Shown: positions 8,041-17,080 of the stretch, piece after piece
How the letters are laid out: each line of letters opens with the position of its first letter
Numbering within the stretch: the stretch's first letter is position 1
From: Nocardia harenae NBRC 108248
GTDB taxonomy: Bacteria; Actinomycetota; Actinomycetes; Mycobacteriales; Mycobacteriaceae
Length of the DNA stretch: 64,000 bases
Direction of reading: 5' to 3'
Assembly (NCBI RefSeq): GCF_001612885.1
Contig: NZ_BDBH01000014.1
Coordinates: forward strand, 1-64,000
Position numbers and translations under genes: made by a program
The notes under the pieces: generated by a model
Database searches by the model: none
Told to the model about the DNA's origin: nothing
What the model saw: only the letters and a program-made list of their open reading frames with translations

Positions 8041-8863
8041 CCTGCACCTCCAGCTTGCGCCTGCCCGCCCCGAGCAGCGCCTGCCCGAGCGCCGCCGTCA
8101 CCAGCAGCCAGAACACCTGCACCCCCACCACCCCGAGCGCCGCGGCGCCGGTGACCCGGCCGGAGAGCACGTCGACCGGCGCCTGCAGCACCGAGGGGAA
8201 CGGGGTGGCTGCGGCGATCGCGCCGAGCCAGCCGGGGAAGAGGTGCACCGGGACGAAGAGCCCGGCGAGGAACGAGCCGAGCACCTGGTGCAGCGTCCGG
8301 ATGCCGCGCGTCTCCACCACCCAGAAGCCGGCGAGGGCGGCGCAGAACAGCGTCAGCGACGAAATGGCCGTGCCGAGCAGCACACTCGGCAGACCGAGCA
8401 GGTAGGCGACCGGGTCGTCCGGCAGGGCGAGCCCGCCGTAGACCAGTGCCCCGACCGCGAGGGTGGGCAGCCCGCGCGGCAGCAGGGTGCAGGTGGCCCG
8501 GCCCAGATCGCCGGCGACGGTGGCCAGCTGGAGGTCGACCGGGCGCAGGAAGTCGACCGCGATATCGCCGCTGCGCACCCGCTCCCCCAGCTCCACGCCG
8601 CTGTCGGAGAAGAGCACCGCGCCGAGCAGCGCCTGCGAAAGCCACACGTAGGCAGCGATACTGCCCGCGTCGTAGCCGCCGAACGAGCCCGCCGAGCCGA
8701 TCGCCGCCAGCATGACCGCGCCGCGCAGCAGCCCGAACACGCTGTTGGTGAACATCCCGGCGAAGAGCGCCAGCTTGTACTGCCACTGCCTGCGGAACCC
8801 CGCCCCCGCGAGCCGCCAGTAGACCGCGGCCGCGCCGCGACCGGACAGCACGAACACCGGCAT
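8033..8863 (-). CDS. ABC-2 family transporter permease
   Basis: First gene of the exporter operon, 276 residues and about six membrane helices, of the COG4587 permease type: AGFRRQWQYKLALFAGMFTN at the N terminus and the DFLRPVDLQLATVAGDLGR block in the middle. I chose the ATG at 8863 because a GGGGAGGGG ribosome site lies about 8 bases upstream; a GTG at 8890 is the only longer option. Together with the second permease it would form a heterodimeric channel. A TetR-type regulator is transcribed divergently. Confidence 0.85.
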   Translation of the reverse strand: MPVFVLSGRGAAAVYWRLAGAGFRRQWQYKLALFAGMFTNSVFGLLRGAVMLAAIGSAGSFGGYDAGSIAAYVWLSQALLGAVLFSDSGVELGERVRSGDIAVDFLRPVDLQLATVAGDLGRATCTLLPRGLPTLAVGALVYGGLALPDDPVAYLLGLPSVLLGTAISSLTLFCAALAGFWVVETRGIRTLHQVLGSFLAGLFVPVHLFPGWLGAIAAATPFPSVLQAPVDVLSGRVTGAAALGVVGVQVFWLLVTAALGQALLGAGRRKLEVQGG

Positions 8864-9004
8864 CGCCCCACCCCTCCCCCACCCGGACACGAAGAGGGCA
8901 CATTACCCGCGCGGCCGGGCCGGGCCAAGGGATTTACCCGGCGACCGAACGCCCGTGGGCCGAACCGGCCAGAAAGACCGCGGCCGGCCGCGCGGCCGGT
9001 AAGG

Positions 9005-9017
9005 TGAGCGCCGCTCA
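9005..9017. promoter_or_regulatory. TetR operator candidate
   Basis: TGAGC-GCC-GCTCA is an inverted repeat with 5-bp arms, 31 bases upstream of the tetR start and in the gap between tetR and the exporter operon. Position and symmetry suit an autoregulatory operator that also controls the ABC genes. The arms are short, so this is a candidate only. Confidence 0.4.
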
Positions 9018-9047
9018 TTTTCGGGGCAGGCGCAGGCGGGAGACGTG

Positions 9048-9677
9048 ATGCCGACGAAGACCACCGCACCGCGACGTCGGCCGACCCAGGATCGGGCCAA
9101 GGCCACCAGGGAGCACATCCTGGACACCGCCGCGCGGCTCTTCGGCGAGCGCGGCATCGCGGGGACGTCGACGAACCGGATCGCGGCCGAGGCCGGGGTC
9201 AGCATCGGCACCGTCTACCGGTACTTCGCCGACCGCTCGGTGCTGGTCGAGGAGTTGCTGGCGCGGCTGCTGGAATCGGTGGAGAAGCGGTTCACCCAGC
9301 GCATGTTCGACCTCTCCGGCAAGGACGCCCCCGATGTCTGGGTGGACATCCTCACCGTCGTCACCGACGAGCTGGTGGCCCATGCCGCGCTGGTCCGGGC
9401 CCTGGTGGCGGGGGTGCAGTTCTACAGCAGCGGCATCCCGGAGTTCGAGCCCCGGCTGCGGCTGCTGGTGAAGGTGCTGATCATCCAGCTGCTCGGCCCC
9501 GGCGACGATCACCGCTACGACGTCATGACCTTCGTGCTGATCAACACCGGTTTCGCCGCCGCGCTGCGCAGCTCGGCGGCGGAGGTGGACGGCACCGCCC
9601 GGCGCGAGGCGATCGAGATGACCGGCCGGATGATCGGCGCGTTCCTGGCCGCCGAGGGGGCGGGCACCGCGCACTGA
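9048..9677 (+). CDS. TetR family transcriptional regulator
   Basis: Protein of 209 residues. The N-terminal helix-turn-helix is clear (RAKATREHILDTAARLFGE, then TSTNRIAAEAGVSIGTVYRYF, about residues 16-62), followed by an all-helical ligand domain without recognisable specificity. It is transcribed divergently from the ABC exporter operon, with a palindrome between them, so it probably represses the exporter and is released by an exported compound. The GTG immediately before the ATG (9045) is an alternative start; a GGGAG site precedes both. Confidence 0.9.
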   Translation: MPTKTTAPRRRPTQDRAKATREHILDTAARLFGERGIAGTSTNRIAAEAGVSIGTVYRYFADRSVLVEELLARLLESVEKRFTQRMFDLSGKDAPDVWVDILTVVTDELVAHAALVRALVAGVQFYSSGIPEFEPRLRLLVKVLIIQLLGPGDDHRYDVMTFVLINTGFAAALRSSAAEVDGTARREAIEMTGRMIGAFLAAEGAGTAH

Positions 9678-9790
9678 GCGCAATAGTGAGCACTACCGCA
9701 CTTCCGGCCGCGCACTCGAGCATCGCGACAGGTCGGGCGGGCGGAGGGAACTCTGGTACCTGCGCTCGGCGCTCGTGGTCTGCCCGGCGG

Positions 9791-11170
9791 TCACAGGCCG
9801 GCCGCGGCCGCCCGCCAGCGCGCGATCTCGGCCCCGATCTCGGTGCCGGGCGGCTCGTCGTAGAGCCACTCCCTGGCCAGCGTGTGCCAGTTGGCGGTGA
9901 CCTCGAGCTGGCCGAGCAGCGCGAAGGTGAAGAGGTCGGCGCGCCGGGAGAAGACGTGCTCCGGGGGGAGCAGCTGGTGCCGCATGCCGCGGAACTCGGC
10001 CGCGCGCGGGTCGATGGCGAGCACCACCGCGCCGGTCGCCACCTCCGGGGTGATGGTGATCGGCTCGTCGACCAGGTGCCAGCCCGCCGCGGCCCACACG
10101 TACTCCAGGCACTCGGTCTCGGTGACCCCGGCCGCCGGGTCGATGATGCCGCGCCCGACCCAGGCGGCGTAGAGGTCGGCGGCGCGCTGCTCCCCGGCCG
10201 CGCGTAGGCAGCAGCGCTCGAAGTCCACGTGCACGGGGTCCATCCGGTCGTAGAGCCCGAAGTCGACGAAGGCCAGCCTGCCGTCGTTCGCCAGCAGCAC
10301 ATTGCCCGGGTGCGGGTCGCCGCAGAACTCGAAGTCCTGGAAGAGCGTGCTGATGTAGAAGCGGTAGATCAGCTCGCCGTACCGGTTCCGCTCGGCCGCG
10401 GGCAGCGTGCGCAGGTGCTCGAAGGAGTGGCCGTCGACGAGTTCGGTGACCAGCACCCGGGCGGTGCAGTACTCGAGCAGCGCGTCCGGCACGAAGACGT
10501 ACGGGTGGCCCCGGTAGCGGGAGGCCACCCGGTGCTGGGTGCGCGCCTCGCGCGGGTAGTCGAGTTCGTTGCCGATGCTGCGGGCGACCTCGGCGAGCAC
10601 GTCGCTGTCGGCGGCGCTCGGCAGCGCCGAGCGCCAGAGCGCGGAGAACACCTCGAGGTTGCGCAGGTCGGCCCGGATCGCGTCCTCGACCCCGGGGTAC
10701 TGCACCTTCACCGCGACCGCGCGGCCGTCGAGCAGCCGGGCCCGGTACACCTGGCCGATCGAGGCCGCGGCGATCGGCTCCGCGTCGAACTCGGCGAAGA
10801 CCAGCGCGAGCGGCCCCAGCTCCTCCTCCAGCACCTGCCGCATGCCGGCGAAGGGCACCGCGGGTACCCGGTCGCGCAGCTCGGCCAGCTTGGCCCGGAA
10901 GAGCTCGCGGTGCGACTCCGGCACCAGCTCCAGGTCGAGCACCGAGAGCATCTGGCCCAGCTTCATGGCCGCGCCCTTCATGCCGCCGAGCACCGTCACC
11001 AGCTGCTGCGCGGTAGCCAGCGCGGAGCGCTCGGCGAGCACCCGCTTCGCCTCCTCGGTGCGGCCGATCATGGCCAGCCGCACCCCGGCGCCGCGCACCG
11101 CCTGCCCGGCGGCCAGCCGGCCCAGCCTGCCGCCCCGGCCAAGCCGGGATCTCGGCACCCGATCGGCCAC
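9791..11170 (-). CDS. ABC1/UbiB (AarF) family atypical kinase
   Basis: Protein of 459 residues with the UbiB-family hallmarks: the KxGQ motif in GAAMKLGQMLSVLD near residue 70, the alanine-rich nucleotide loop AAASIGQVYRA, an invariant lysine in AVAVKVQYPG, the catalytic-loop FCGDPHPGNVLL and the metal-binding DFG of AFVDFGLYD. UbiB proteins act in isoprenoid quinone and lipid metabolism, and ATPase rather than protein-kinase activity is favoured. The start is GTG 11170, with AGGAGG 8 bases upstream; longer frames have no support. It faces the sigma factor gene across a 266-bp gap. Confidence 0.9.
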   Translation of the reverse strand: MADRVPRSRLGRGGRLGRLAAGQAVRGAGVRLAMIGRTEEAKRVLAERSALATAQQLVTVLGGMKGAAMKLGQMLSVLDLELVPESHRELFRAKLAELRDRVPAVPFAGMRQVLEEELGPLALVFAEFDAEPIAAASIGQVYRARLLDGRAVAVKVQYPGVEDAIRADLRNLEVFSALWRSALPSAADSDVLAEVARSIGNELDYPREARTQHRVASRYRGHPYVFVPDALLEYCTARVLVTELVDGHSFEHLRTLPAAERNRYGELIYRFYISTLFQDFEFCGDPHPGNVLLANDGRLAFVDFGLYDRMDPVHVDFERCCLRAAGEQRAADLYAAWVGRGIIDPAAGVTETECLEYVWAAAGWHLVDEPITITPEVATGAVVLAIDPRAAEFRGMRHQLLPPEHVFSRRADLFTFALLGQLEVTANWHTLAREWLYDEPPGTEIGAEIARWRAAAAGL

Positions 11171-11436
11171 CGCGGTCACCTCCTCGTGTCCGCCGCCCGC
11201 ACCGGGGCGTCCTGGCATTCTCGGCGGCCGGGCCGCGCTTGTCGACCGGCTGCCGACCGGAGCGGCCGTCCCGTCCCTATCCGTTGAGCGAAACACCGCG
11301 CACAGCACGATCCCGGAAGCGAAAACCGGGGTGCGGTGCCGGTTGACCACCCGGCCCGGCGGTAGCCGACGGGTTGTCGCCCTTCTCTGCTCGCGAGCCC
11401 GCCGAGCGGAGGCAACCGCCGGAAGCGAGGATCTCG

Positions 11437-12252
11437 ATGACACTCGTCGCAGTTCACGACAGCACCACCGCGCGCCGCACGCAGCGGGGCACCGACAGCT
11501 ACGACGGGATCGAGCCGCTGCTCGAGCGGCTCGCCGCCATGGCGGGCGACGATCCGGGCCGCCGCCCGCTGCGCGAGCAGATCCTGCGCCGCTGCCTGCC
11601 CCTGGCCGACCACATCGCGCGCCGCTTCACCGGCCGCGGCGAGACCTACGACGACCTGCACCAGAGCGCCTCGCTCGGGCTGGTCCTCGCGGTCGACCGC
11701 TACGACCCCGCGCGCGGCGCCAGCTTCCTCGCCTTCGCCGTGCCGACCATCATGGGCGAGGTGCGCAGGCACTTCCGCGACCACACCTGGGCCGTCCGGG
11801 TGCCGCGCCGGGTGAAGGAGACCCAGCTCGCCATCGGCCCCACCATCGAGCGGCTCTGCCAGCAGTACGGCCGGATGCCGACCGCCATCGAGATCGCCAT
11901 GGCGATGGACATCGACCTGCTCGAGGTCACCCAGGCGCTGCTGGCCGGCAATGCCTACCGCACCAACTCGCTCGACGCCACCGCCGACGACGACGAGAAC
12001 TCGGTCGCCGCGCAGGTCACCGAGACGCTCGGCGATATCGATCCCGCCTACGACATCACCGACGACGCGCTGGCCGTCGCGCCGCTGCTGCGCGACCTCT
12101 CCGAGCGCGACCGGCGCATCCTGCACCTGCGTTTCTTCGAGAACTACACGCAGTCGCAGATCGCAACCGAGCTGGGCGTCTCGCAGATGCACATCTCCCG
12201 GATCCTCGCCCGCACCCTGGCCACGCTGCGCGATCGCGCGCTGCGGGATTGA
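11437..12252 (+). CDS. SigF/SigB-like RNA polymerase sigma factor
   Basis: Group 3 sigma-70 factor of 271 residues. Region 2 is visible as HIARRFTGRGETYDDLHQSA with DRYDPARGASFLAFAVPTIMGEVRRHFRD, region 3 as VPRRVKETQLAIG..., and region 4 as LSERDRRILHLRFFENYTQ followed by SQIATELGVSQMHISRIL. This is the pattern of actinobacterial stress and stationary-phase SigF-type factors, which anti-sigma kinases and STAS proteins normally control. No anti-sigma gene is adjacent; a STAS protein lies 48 kb away at 60339. A weak AGCGAGG precedes the ATG. Confidence 0.92.
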   Translation: MTLVAVHDSTTARRTQRGTDSYDGIEPLLERLAAMAGDDPGRRPLREQILRRCLPLADHIARRFTGRGETYDDLHQSASLGLVLAVDRYDPARGASFLAFAVPTIMGEVRRHFRDHTWAVRVPRRVKETQLAIGPTIERLCQQYGRMPTAIEIAMAMDIDLLEVTQALLAGNAYRTNSLDATADDDENSVAAQVTETLGDIDPAYDITDDALAVAPLLRDLSERDRRILHLRFFENYTQSQIATELGVSQMHISRILARTLATLRDRALRD

Positions 12253-12349
12253 TCAGGCGTCGGGGGCCGAACTCGCTCCCGGCGGTGCGCCCGGCCTCGG
12301 CACCGACCGGCCGAGCATCTCGCGGAGATCGAGGGCAACCGGAGCGCGC

Positions 12350-12610
12350 TCAGTTGAGCTGGGCCTGCGCCCGGCGCAGGTAGGCGGTGTCGCGGCGCTG
12401 CTCCTCGGTGTCCGCGTCGCGCAGGGTGCGGCGGCGGCTCTCGCAGGCCACCGCGCGCAGCAGGCTGTCGAGCTGGCGGTGCGTGCGGCCGTGCGGGCAG
12501 TGACCGTCCAGGTCGTGCCAGCGGTGCCAGGGGTGCTGCCACTGCATCGGCGCGACCACGTACTTGATCGGCAGGTCGCCGAGCGCGGGGCCGGGATGGG
12601 TGGGGTTCAT
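12350..12610 (-). CDS. Small hypothetical protein
   Basis: Frame of 86 codons with a histidine/tryptophan-rich middle (WQHPWHRWHDLDGHCPHGRT) and an arginine-rich C-terminal half ending AYLRRAQAQLN. Codon third positions are almost all G or C, as in neighbouring genes, which supports it being real. I do not recognise a family. A GTG at 12619 in the same frame is an alternative start; the GGAGGGG just before the ATG is too close to serve it. It is convergent with the sigma factor gene. Confidence 0.55.
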   Translation of the reverse strand: MNPTHPGPALGDLPIKYVVAPMQWQHPWHRWHDLDGHCPHGRTHRQLDSLLRAVACESRRRTLRDADTEEQRRDTAYLRRAQAQLN

Positions 12611-12790
12611 CCCCTCCACCGTAGCCCGTCCGGGCGACAGATGATGCCCGACGAGCGAAGAGCGAGGTTTGCCGCACTATTGCCCGCCAGCGCATGCGGC
12701 GCCGCCCGAAGGCCGGCGCGCCCTCGCCGCCCGCAGGTGGTCTGATCACCGCGGGCCCGGTCGCCACCTACCTCGGCGCACTGGAGAGCG

Positions 12791-12975
12791 CTACTCCCAG
12801 GGATTGATCACCGGCACACCGGTGGCCCGAAATGCCGAATCCCGCGTCGCCACGCTCATCCCCGCCGCCTTCGCCGTCGCGGCGATGTAGCCGTCGTAGC
12901 GTCCGATGGCGACCCCGTCGGCCCTGGCGGTGGCCATGAGCTCCACGTACGCCTCGGAGCAGGCGCGCCCCGCGC
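12791..12975 (-). pseudogene. vapC (PIN-domain toxin) C-terminal remnant
   Basis: On the minus strand the frame reads ELMATARADG, then DGYIAATAKAAGM and SVATRD, and ends in VPVINPWE before TAG at 12791-12793. This is the C-terminal third of a VapC ribonuclease, including the aspartate of the DGYIAATA helix and the typical closing V-NPW. The N-terminal acidic residues are missing and the DUF664 gene begins its overlap at that point, so it is a truncated relic. No antitoxin gene is visible beside it. The only in-frame ATG gives 48 residues, too short for a PIN domain. Confidence 0.7.
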
Positions 12976-13506
12976 TCAGCCCATGGTCTTCTGACCGTCC
13001 AGCGACTCCCGGATGATGTCGGCGTGCCCGGCGTGCTGCGTGGTCTCGGCGACGATGTGCATGAGCACCCGGCGCCCGGACCAGGCGGACTCCTGGAACC
13101 AGGGCGCGGCGGGGAGGGTGAGCGCGGCGTTGAGGTCGACGGTGGCGACGAGAGCGTCGGTGCGGTCGGCGACCTGCTGGTAGGTCGCCAGCACACCGGC
13201 GAGCGTCTCGCCCGGGAGGAGCTGGAAGTCGAGGCCGCGCTGGGCGAAGTCGGCCTCGGTCATGGCGTCCATGTCCTTCATGGAGGACGGGTCGGCGAGG
13301 AAGTCGGCCCAGCCGCGCTCGGTGGCGGCGACGTGCTTGATCAGCCCGCCGAGCGTGAGCTCGCTGGCGGTCGAGCGCTGCCCGGCCTGCTCGTCGGTGA
13401 GGTTCTGCACGGTGAACCGCAGGAAGAAGCGGGCCTTGGCGAGCATGGCGAGCAGGTCTTGGCGCTCGGCGTCGAGCACGGCGGGGGCGGCGGCGGAGGT
13501 GGTCAT
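12976..13506 (-). CDS. DinB/DUF664 family protein
   Basis: Protein of 176 residues of the DinB four-helix-bundle superfamily, DUF664 branch; relatives include mycothiol-dependent enzymes and proteins of unknown role. It shows the usual LLAMLAKARFFLRFTVQNLTDE opening region, the histidine of GGLIKHVAATERGW near residue 60, and the metal-ligand pair in HIVAETTQHAGHADIIRESLDG near the end. It is divergent from a WYL-domain regulator across a 95-bp gap containing an inverted repeat. Its 3' end abuts the vapC remnant. Confidence 0.85.
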   Translation of the reverse strand: MTTSAAAPAVLDAERQDLLAMLAKARFFLRFTVQNLTDEQAGQRSTASELTLGGLIKHVAATERGWADFLADPSSMKDMDAMTEADFAQRGLDFQLLPGETLAGVLATYQQVADRTDALVATVDLNAALTLPAAPWFQESAWSGRRVLMHIVAETTQHAGHADIIRESLDGQKTMG

Positions 13507-13557
13507 GGCTGGCCTTTCGGTCGAGTTGTTCCGGCTTCGAGAACTACGCTAAAGCCC

Positions 13558-13582
13558 ATTGCGGCCATTTTCCGGCCGCAAT
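13558..13582. promoter_or_regulatory. Inverted repeat in divergent promoter region
   Basis: ATTGCGGCC and GGCCGCAAT form perfect 9-bp arms around a 7-bp spacer (ATTTTCC). The site lies between the DUF664 start at 13506 and the WYL regulator start at 13602, where a regulator acting on both genes would bind. An alternative reading is a short RNA hairpin in the regulator leader. Confidence 0.5.
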
Positions 13583-13601
13583 AGCGCGCAGAATCGAGAA
13601 C

Positions 13602-14552
13602 ATGGCCAATACCAGCACCCGGACACTGCGGCTGCTGTCGCTTCTGCAGACCCATCGCTACTGGCCGGGCGGCGAGCTCGCCGACCGGCTCGGCGTCTCC
13701 CCCCGCACCCTGCGCCGCGACGTCGAGCGGCTGCGCGAGCTCGGCTACCCGGTGCAGGCGAACCGCGGCGTCGACGGCGGCTACCAGCTCGCCCCCGGCG
13801 CCGCGCTGCCCCCGCTCATGATCGACGACGAAGAAGCCGTCGCCCTGGTCATCGGGTTGCAGACGGCCGTGCACGGCGGGGTGGCCGGGGTCGCCGAGCC
13901 CTCGATCCGCGCGCTGGCCAAGGTCGTCCAGGTGCTCCCGCCGCGGCTGCGCAAGCGGGTCGACGCGCTGCGCGCCATGACCGTCCCCGCCACCTGGGGC
14001 GCGACCGGCACCGGCCCCGACCCCACCGTGCTCACCGCGCTCGCCGCCGCCTGCCGCGACACCGAGCGGCTGCGCTTCGGCTACACCGCGGCCGACGGCC
14101 GCAGCGCCGACCGGCACACCGAGCCGCACCGCCTGGTCGCGCTGGGCAGGCGCTGGTACCTGGTCGCCTACGACCTGCACCGGCACGATTGGCGCAGCTT
14201 CCGGGTGGACCGCCTCACCGAACCGCGCGGCGACGGCACCCGCTTCCGCCCGCGCGAGCTGCCCGCCGCCGACGCCGCCGCCTTCGTCCGCACCGCCGTC
14301 GAGCAGGTGCCGCGGCCCTACCGCATCGAGGCGGTCGTGCAGACCTCGGCCGACGTGGTCAGGGCCAGGATCGGCCGCTGGTGCACCGCCGAGGAGATCG
14401 ACGCGCACAGCTGCCTGGTGCGGATGACCGCCGACTCGCTGGAGTGGCCGATCATGGGGCTCGGCTCGCTGGAGGCCGACTTCACGGTGATCGAGCCCGC
14501 GGAGCTGCGCGACCGGCTGCGCGCCTGGGGCGAGCGCTTCGGCCGGGTCTGA
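13602..14552 (+). CDS. YafY-type WYL-domain transcriptional regulator
   Basis: Protein of 316 residues. An N-terminal winged helix-turn-helix (TLRLLSLLQTHRYWPGGELA, LGVSPRTLRRDVERLRELG, about residues 7-48) is followed by the linker VQANRGVDGGYQLAPG and a WYL ligand domain with RRWYLVAYDLHRHDWRSFRVDR near 185-205 and a WCX-like C-terminal extension. The family senses nucleotides or other small ligands. Divergent orientation and the shared inverted repeat make the DUF664 gene its most likely target. Confidence 0.9.
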   Translation: MANTSTRTLRLLSLLQTHRYWPGGELADRLGVSPRTLRRDVERLRELGYPVQANRGVDGGYQLAPGAALPPLMIDDEEAVALVIGLQTAVHGGVAGVAEPSIRALAKVVQVLPPRLRKRVDALRAMTVPATWGATGTGPDPTVLTALAAACRDTERLRFGYTAADGRSADRHTEPHRLVALGRRWYLVAYDLHRHDWRSFRVDRLTEPRGDGTRFRPRELPAADAAAFVRTAVEQVPRPYRIEAVVQTSADVVRARIGRWCTAEEIDAHSCLVRMTADSLEWPIMGLGSLEADFTVIEPAELRDRLRAWGERFGRV

Positions 14553-14629
14553 CCGCTACCCGCCCAGCAGCGGCAGTCGCTCCGTCCATGAGCAGGCCGC
14601 CGGTCGGAATCCATCGAATTCTTGCGGAG

Positions 14630-14662
14630 GGCCACCCGCCGCGCCGGCTGCGGCGGGTGGCC
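14630..14662. terminator. Bidirectional terminator hairpin
   Basis: A perfect 13-bp stem (GGCCACCCGCCGC with GCGGCGGGTGGCC) around a 7-base loop lies in the gap between two convergent genes ending at 14552 and 14673. There is no U-tract, as is usual in GC-rich actinomycetes. Confidence 0.75.
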
Positions 14663-14672
14663 GGTACCGCGA

Positions 14673-15896
14673 TCAGATCCGGTCGAGCAACCAGCCGCAC
14701 AGCTCCTCGGTGATCTTCGTGTGCGGCTCGCTGGCCGAGGCGAGCACGAAGTCGTCGAAGCCGCTCTCCTCCGGCACCAGCTCGTCGATCGGGGTGTAGA
14801 GCTCGGCGTGCGAGTCCAGGTTCCGCACGTCGACGGCGCTCACCGCCGGGACGAAGCAGTGCTCCGGGATCGGGTTCTGCACCCCGAGGCCGAAGATCTT
14901 GTTCAGCCCCTCGGCGAGAATTTCGAACCCGGCCAGGGTGCCGCCGGGCGCGCCGTCGATATCCGGCAGGTCGGGGGTGTGCACCTCGTTCTTCGGCACG
15001 GTGATCACCCGCAGCATCGCGGCGAGGTCGTCGCCGCCGGTCGGCGTGGTGCGCAGGTCGGTGCCGAAGATCCCGATGCCCTTGCCGCGCAGCGCCGTCT
15101 GCCCGGCGCCGATGCCGTTGCCGCGGCCGGTGCCGGGGCCGTTGGCGAGGCCGAGCAGCCGCGGCCGCCGCGGCCAGTCGCCGACCCGGCGCAGCTCCTC
15201 CAGGAACTGCACGCGCAGCTCGCTCACGACCGGCTTGTCCGACCAGTCCGCGATGTGCCGCCAGAGCAGCTGCTGCGCCGCCGGGCTGTTCATCTGGTCG
15301 GAGAAGCGGCTGTCCAGATCCCGGATGTAGTGCGCGAAGCTCTGCAGCGAGATCGGGATATTGGCGCCCCGGTGCGGGCTGTCGTAGGAGAAGTAGGTGG
15401 CGGTCTGGTGGTCGATGCCCTGGGTCTCCAGCGCGGCGAGCGCGTGCCTGGTGACCAGCCCGCCCATGCTGAAGCCACCGACCACCAGCGGTTCGCTGCC
15501 GAGCCGCTGGGCGATGGCGCGCATGATCGCGGCCCGCGCGGCGTGGCTGTTGTCCAGGATGGAGGCGCTGCGCTCCAGGAAGCCGAGCAGGATCACGTCC
15601 CGGCCCCGCCTGCGCAGCTCGGAGATCAGCGGGTACTCGCCGTTCTCCAGCCCGGTGTAGGAGAACTTCAGCGTGCTCGGCCCGCTGTTGAAGCCGTCGG
15701 CCAGGATAACCGGCCGGTTCAGCCCCTGGTGGCCGTGGTTGCCGTAGTAGACCCAGGCCATGCCGTTGGGCAGTTCCCAGGTCTCGTCCGGGTCGGGCGG
15801 CTCGACGGCGGGGGCCACGACCGGCCCCGAGCCGAGCAGGATGGGAGGCGCTGCCCGCAGCGCCGCGGCGACATCACGTTCGTTCGGTTCGCTCAT
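14673..15896 (-). CDS. Alpha/beta-hydrolase, lipase-like
   Basis: Protein of 407 residues with a lipase-type nucleophile elbow GGFSMGG (Ser about 143), an oxyanion-side VILADGFNSGPS near residue 64 and a downstream SYDSPHRGANIPISLQ block reminiscent of the DUF676/PGAP1-like lipase group. No signal peptide or transmembrane segment is obvious, so it is probably cytosolic. I start it at the ATG giving MSEPNERD. The substrate is unknown. It ends at a strong hairpin and stands alone. Confidence 0.7.
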   Translation of the reverse strand: MSEPNERDVAAALRAAPPILLGSGPVVAPAVEPPDPDETWELPNGMAWVYYGNHGHQGLNRPVILADGFNSGPSTLKFSYTGLENGEYPLISELRRRGRDVILLGFLERSASILDNSHAARAAIMRAIAQRLGSEPLVVGGFSMGGLVTRHALAALETQGIDHQTATYFSYDSPHRGANIPISLQSFAHYIRDLDSRFSDQMNSPAAQQLLWRHIADWSDKPVVSELRVQFLEELRRVGDWPRRPRLLGLANGPGTGRGNGIGAGQTALRGKGIGIFGTDLRTTPTGGDDLAAMLRVITVPKNEVHTPDLPDIDGAPGGTLAGFEILAEGLNKIFGLGVQNPIPEHCFVPAVSAVDVRNLDSHAELYTPIDELVPEESGFDDFVLASASEPHTKITEELCGWLLDRI

Positions 15897-16109
15897 TCCA
15901 GCTCCCTCACGTCGCTCTTCGACCGCGCCCGGTGGCGCGGCCGGGGTCGAGTCTGGGGCACGCGAGCGCACGCCCGGCGGAACAACCGCAGATCATCGGG
16001 GGTTCACCGGCTCGCCGTCGGCGATGGGGGCTATCCGGAAAACGAAGGTTTCGATCGGGGGGCGATCCGCGCGACGACCCTGTCTTTCCGACCGGAAACA
16101 ATACCGGCG

Positions 16110-16604
16110 TCAGTGAATGATCGGGAAGTCGTTCTCCCGCACCGAGACCACCACCGCGAGGTCCGCGAACGGCGCGGAGCCGCGGGTGACGCGATGCCCC
16201 CAGCGGGCCAGCGAGCCGCGCACCCCGTACTTGATCCGGATCCCCTCGCGCACGGTGTTCAGCACCGAGCCCTCGCCGAAGATGAGCGCCTCGCCCTGCT
16301 GCTCCCGCGAGCCGAGCGCCCGCGCCCCGCGCCAGTCGCCCGCCTGCACGATCACCCGCGGATCCCGCACCAGCTGCTCGACCTCCGGCGACCAGGACGA
16401 CACCCGGAACGCCAACCGGCCGTCCCCGGCGGGCACCACCAGCCGCTTGCGCGTCTCCCGGCGCCCGGGCAGCACCTCGTGCGTGACCAGTACGGTGCCC
16501 GCGTCCCACCAGGGCGAGCCGGGGTGCCAGTCGGCCGGGCGGCCGAAGGCTCGCTCCGGCAGGTTCTCCGCTTCCACGCTATCGGCCTCGATCGTCGTCG
16601 TCAT
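16110..16604 (-). CDS. PPOX-class split-barrel protein, probably F420- or flavin-dependent
   Basis: Protein of 164 residues with a pyridoxamine-phosphate-oxidase-like split barrel: TVLVTHEVLPGRRETRKRL, VEQLVRDPRVIVQAGDWRG and LIFGEGSVLNTVREGIRIKYG. In actinomycetes such proteins often use F420 or act as haem or flavin oxidoreductases, but the cofactor cannot be fixed by eye. The ATG at 16604 gives MTTTIEAD; a longer frame upstream looks non-coding. It is the downstream neighbour of a 476-bp gene-poor gap. Confidence 0.6.
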   Translation of the reverse strand: MTTTIEADSVEAENLPERAFGRPADWHPGSPWWDAGTVLVTHEVLPGRRETRKRLVVPAGDGRLAFRVSSWSPEVEQLVRDPRVIVQAGDWRGARALGSREQQGEALIFGEGSVLNTVREGIRIKYGVRGSLARWGHRVTRGSAPFADLAVVVSVRENDFPIIH

Positions 16605-17080
16605 GGATCCCACCTGCCCCTCCAGCCACATCGGTGTCGCCAGAGCGCTACCCGCGCTACCTCCTCCGAACCCGGCCACGTTTACCCACGCGACCGGTGG
16701 CTACATCCTCGTCGACACCAGACCCCCTGCCGGGGCGATACCACCGCGGACCGGGCCGAGCGACTCGACACGACACACCGTTCCGTTCCACCCGCGCCGG
16801 CAGGGGCCCTACGGCCGGGGCGCCACCCAGCGTACCCGCGGTGACCGAGCGGCCCGCGCCGCCACCCGAGGCAGTGAGCCCGGTCACCCCACCGGCGCCC
16901 CGGCCGCCCCGCCCCGCCGCGGACGCGCCTGCGATCACCTGGCATTTCGCTGCCGTTCATGGTCCGGTTACCGCCAGATCACCGTCTCCGGCGCGGCGCA
17001 TTGACGTAACACGCCACCGAGAGGTCACGATTGAGAGCGTGACTGCATTGGTTGACGCGTCTTCGTTAGGGGAGAATCTC
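16605..17080. other. Gene-poor gap
   Basis: 476 bases between the PPOX gene (minus) and a short plus-strand gene. A plus-strand frame is open through most of it, but its translation is a proline/arginine-rich string without motifs or a good start. No repeat, hairpin or RNA gene was recognised. Promoters for both flanking genes should lie here; TTGACG at 17001 is the only sequence resembling a -35 element. Confidence 0.5.

Noticed and set aside
16634..17080. Proline-rich plus-strand open frame leading into the hypothetical gene at 17081.
   Set aside because: It has no start with a ribosome site and low-complexity composition, whereas GTG 17081 has a good site.
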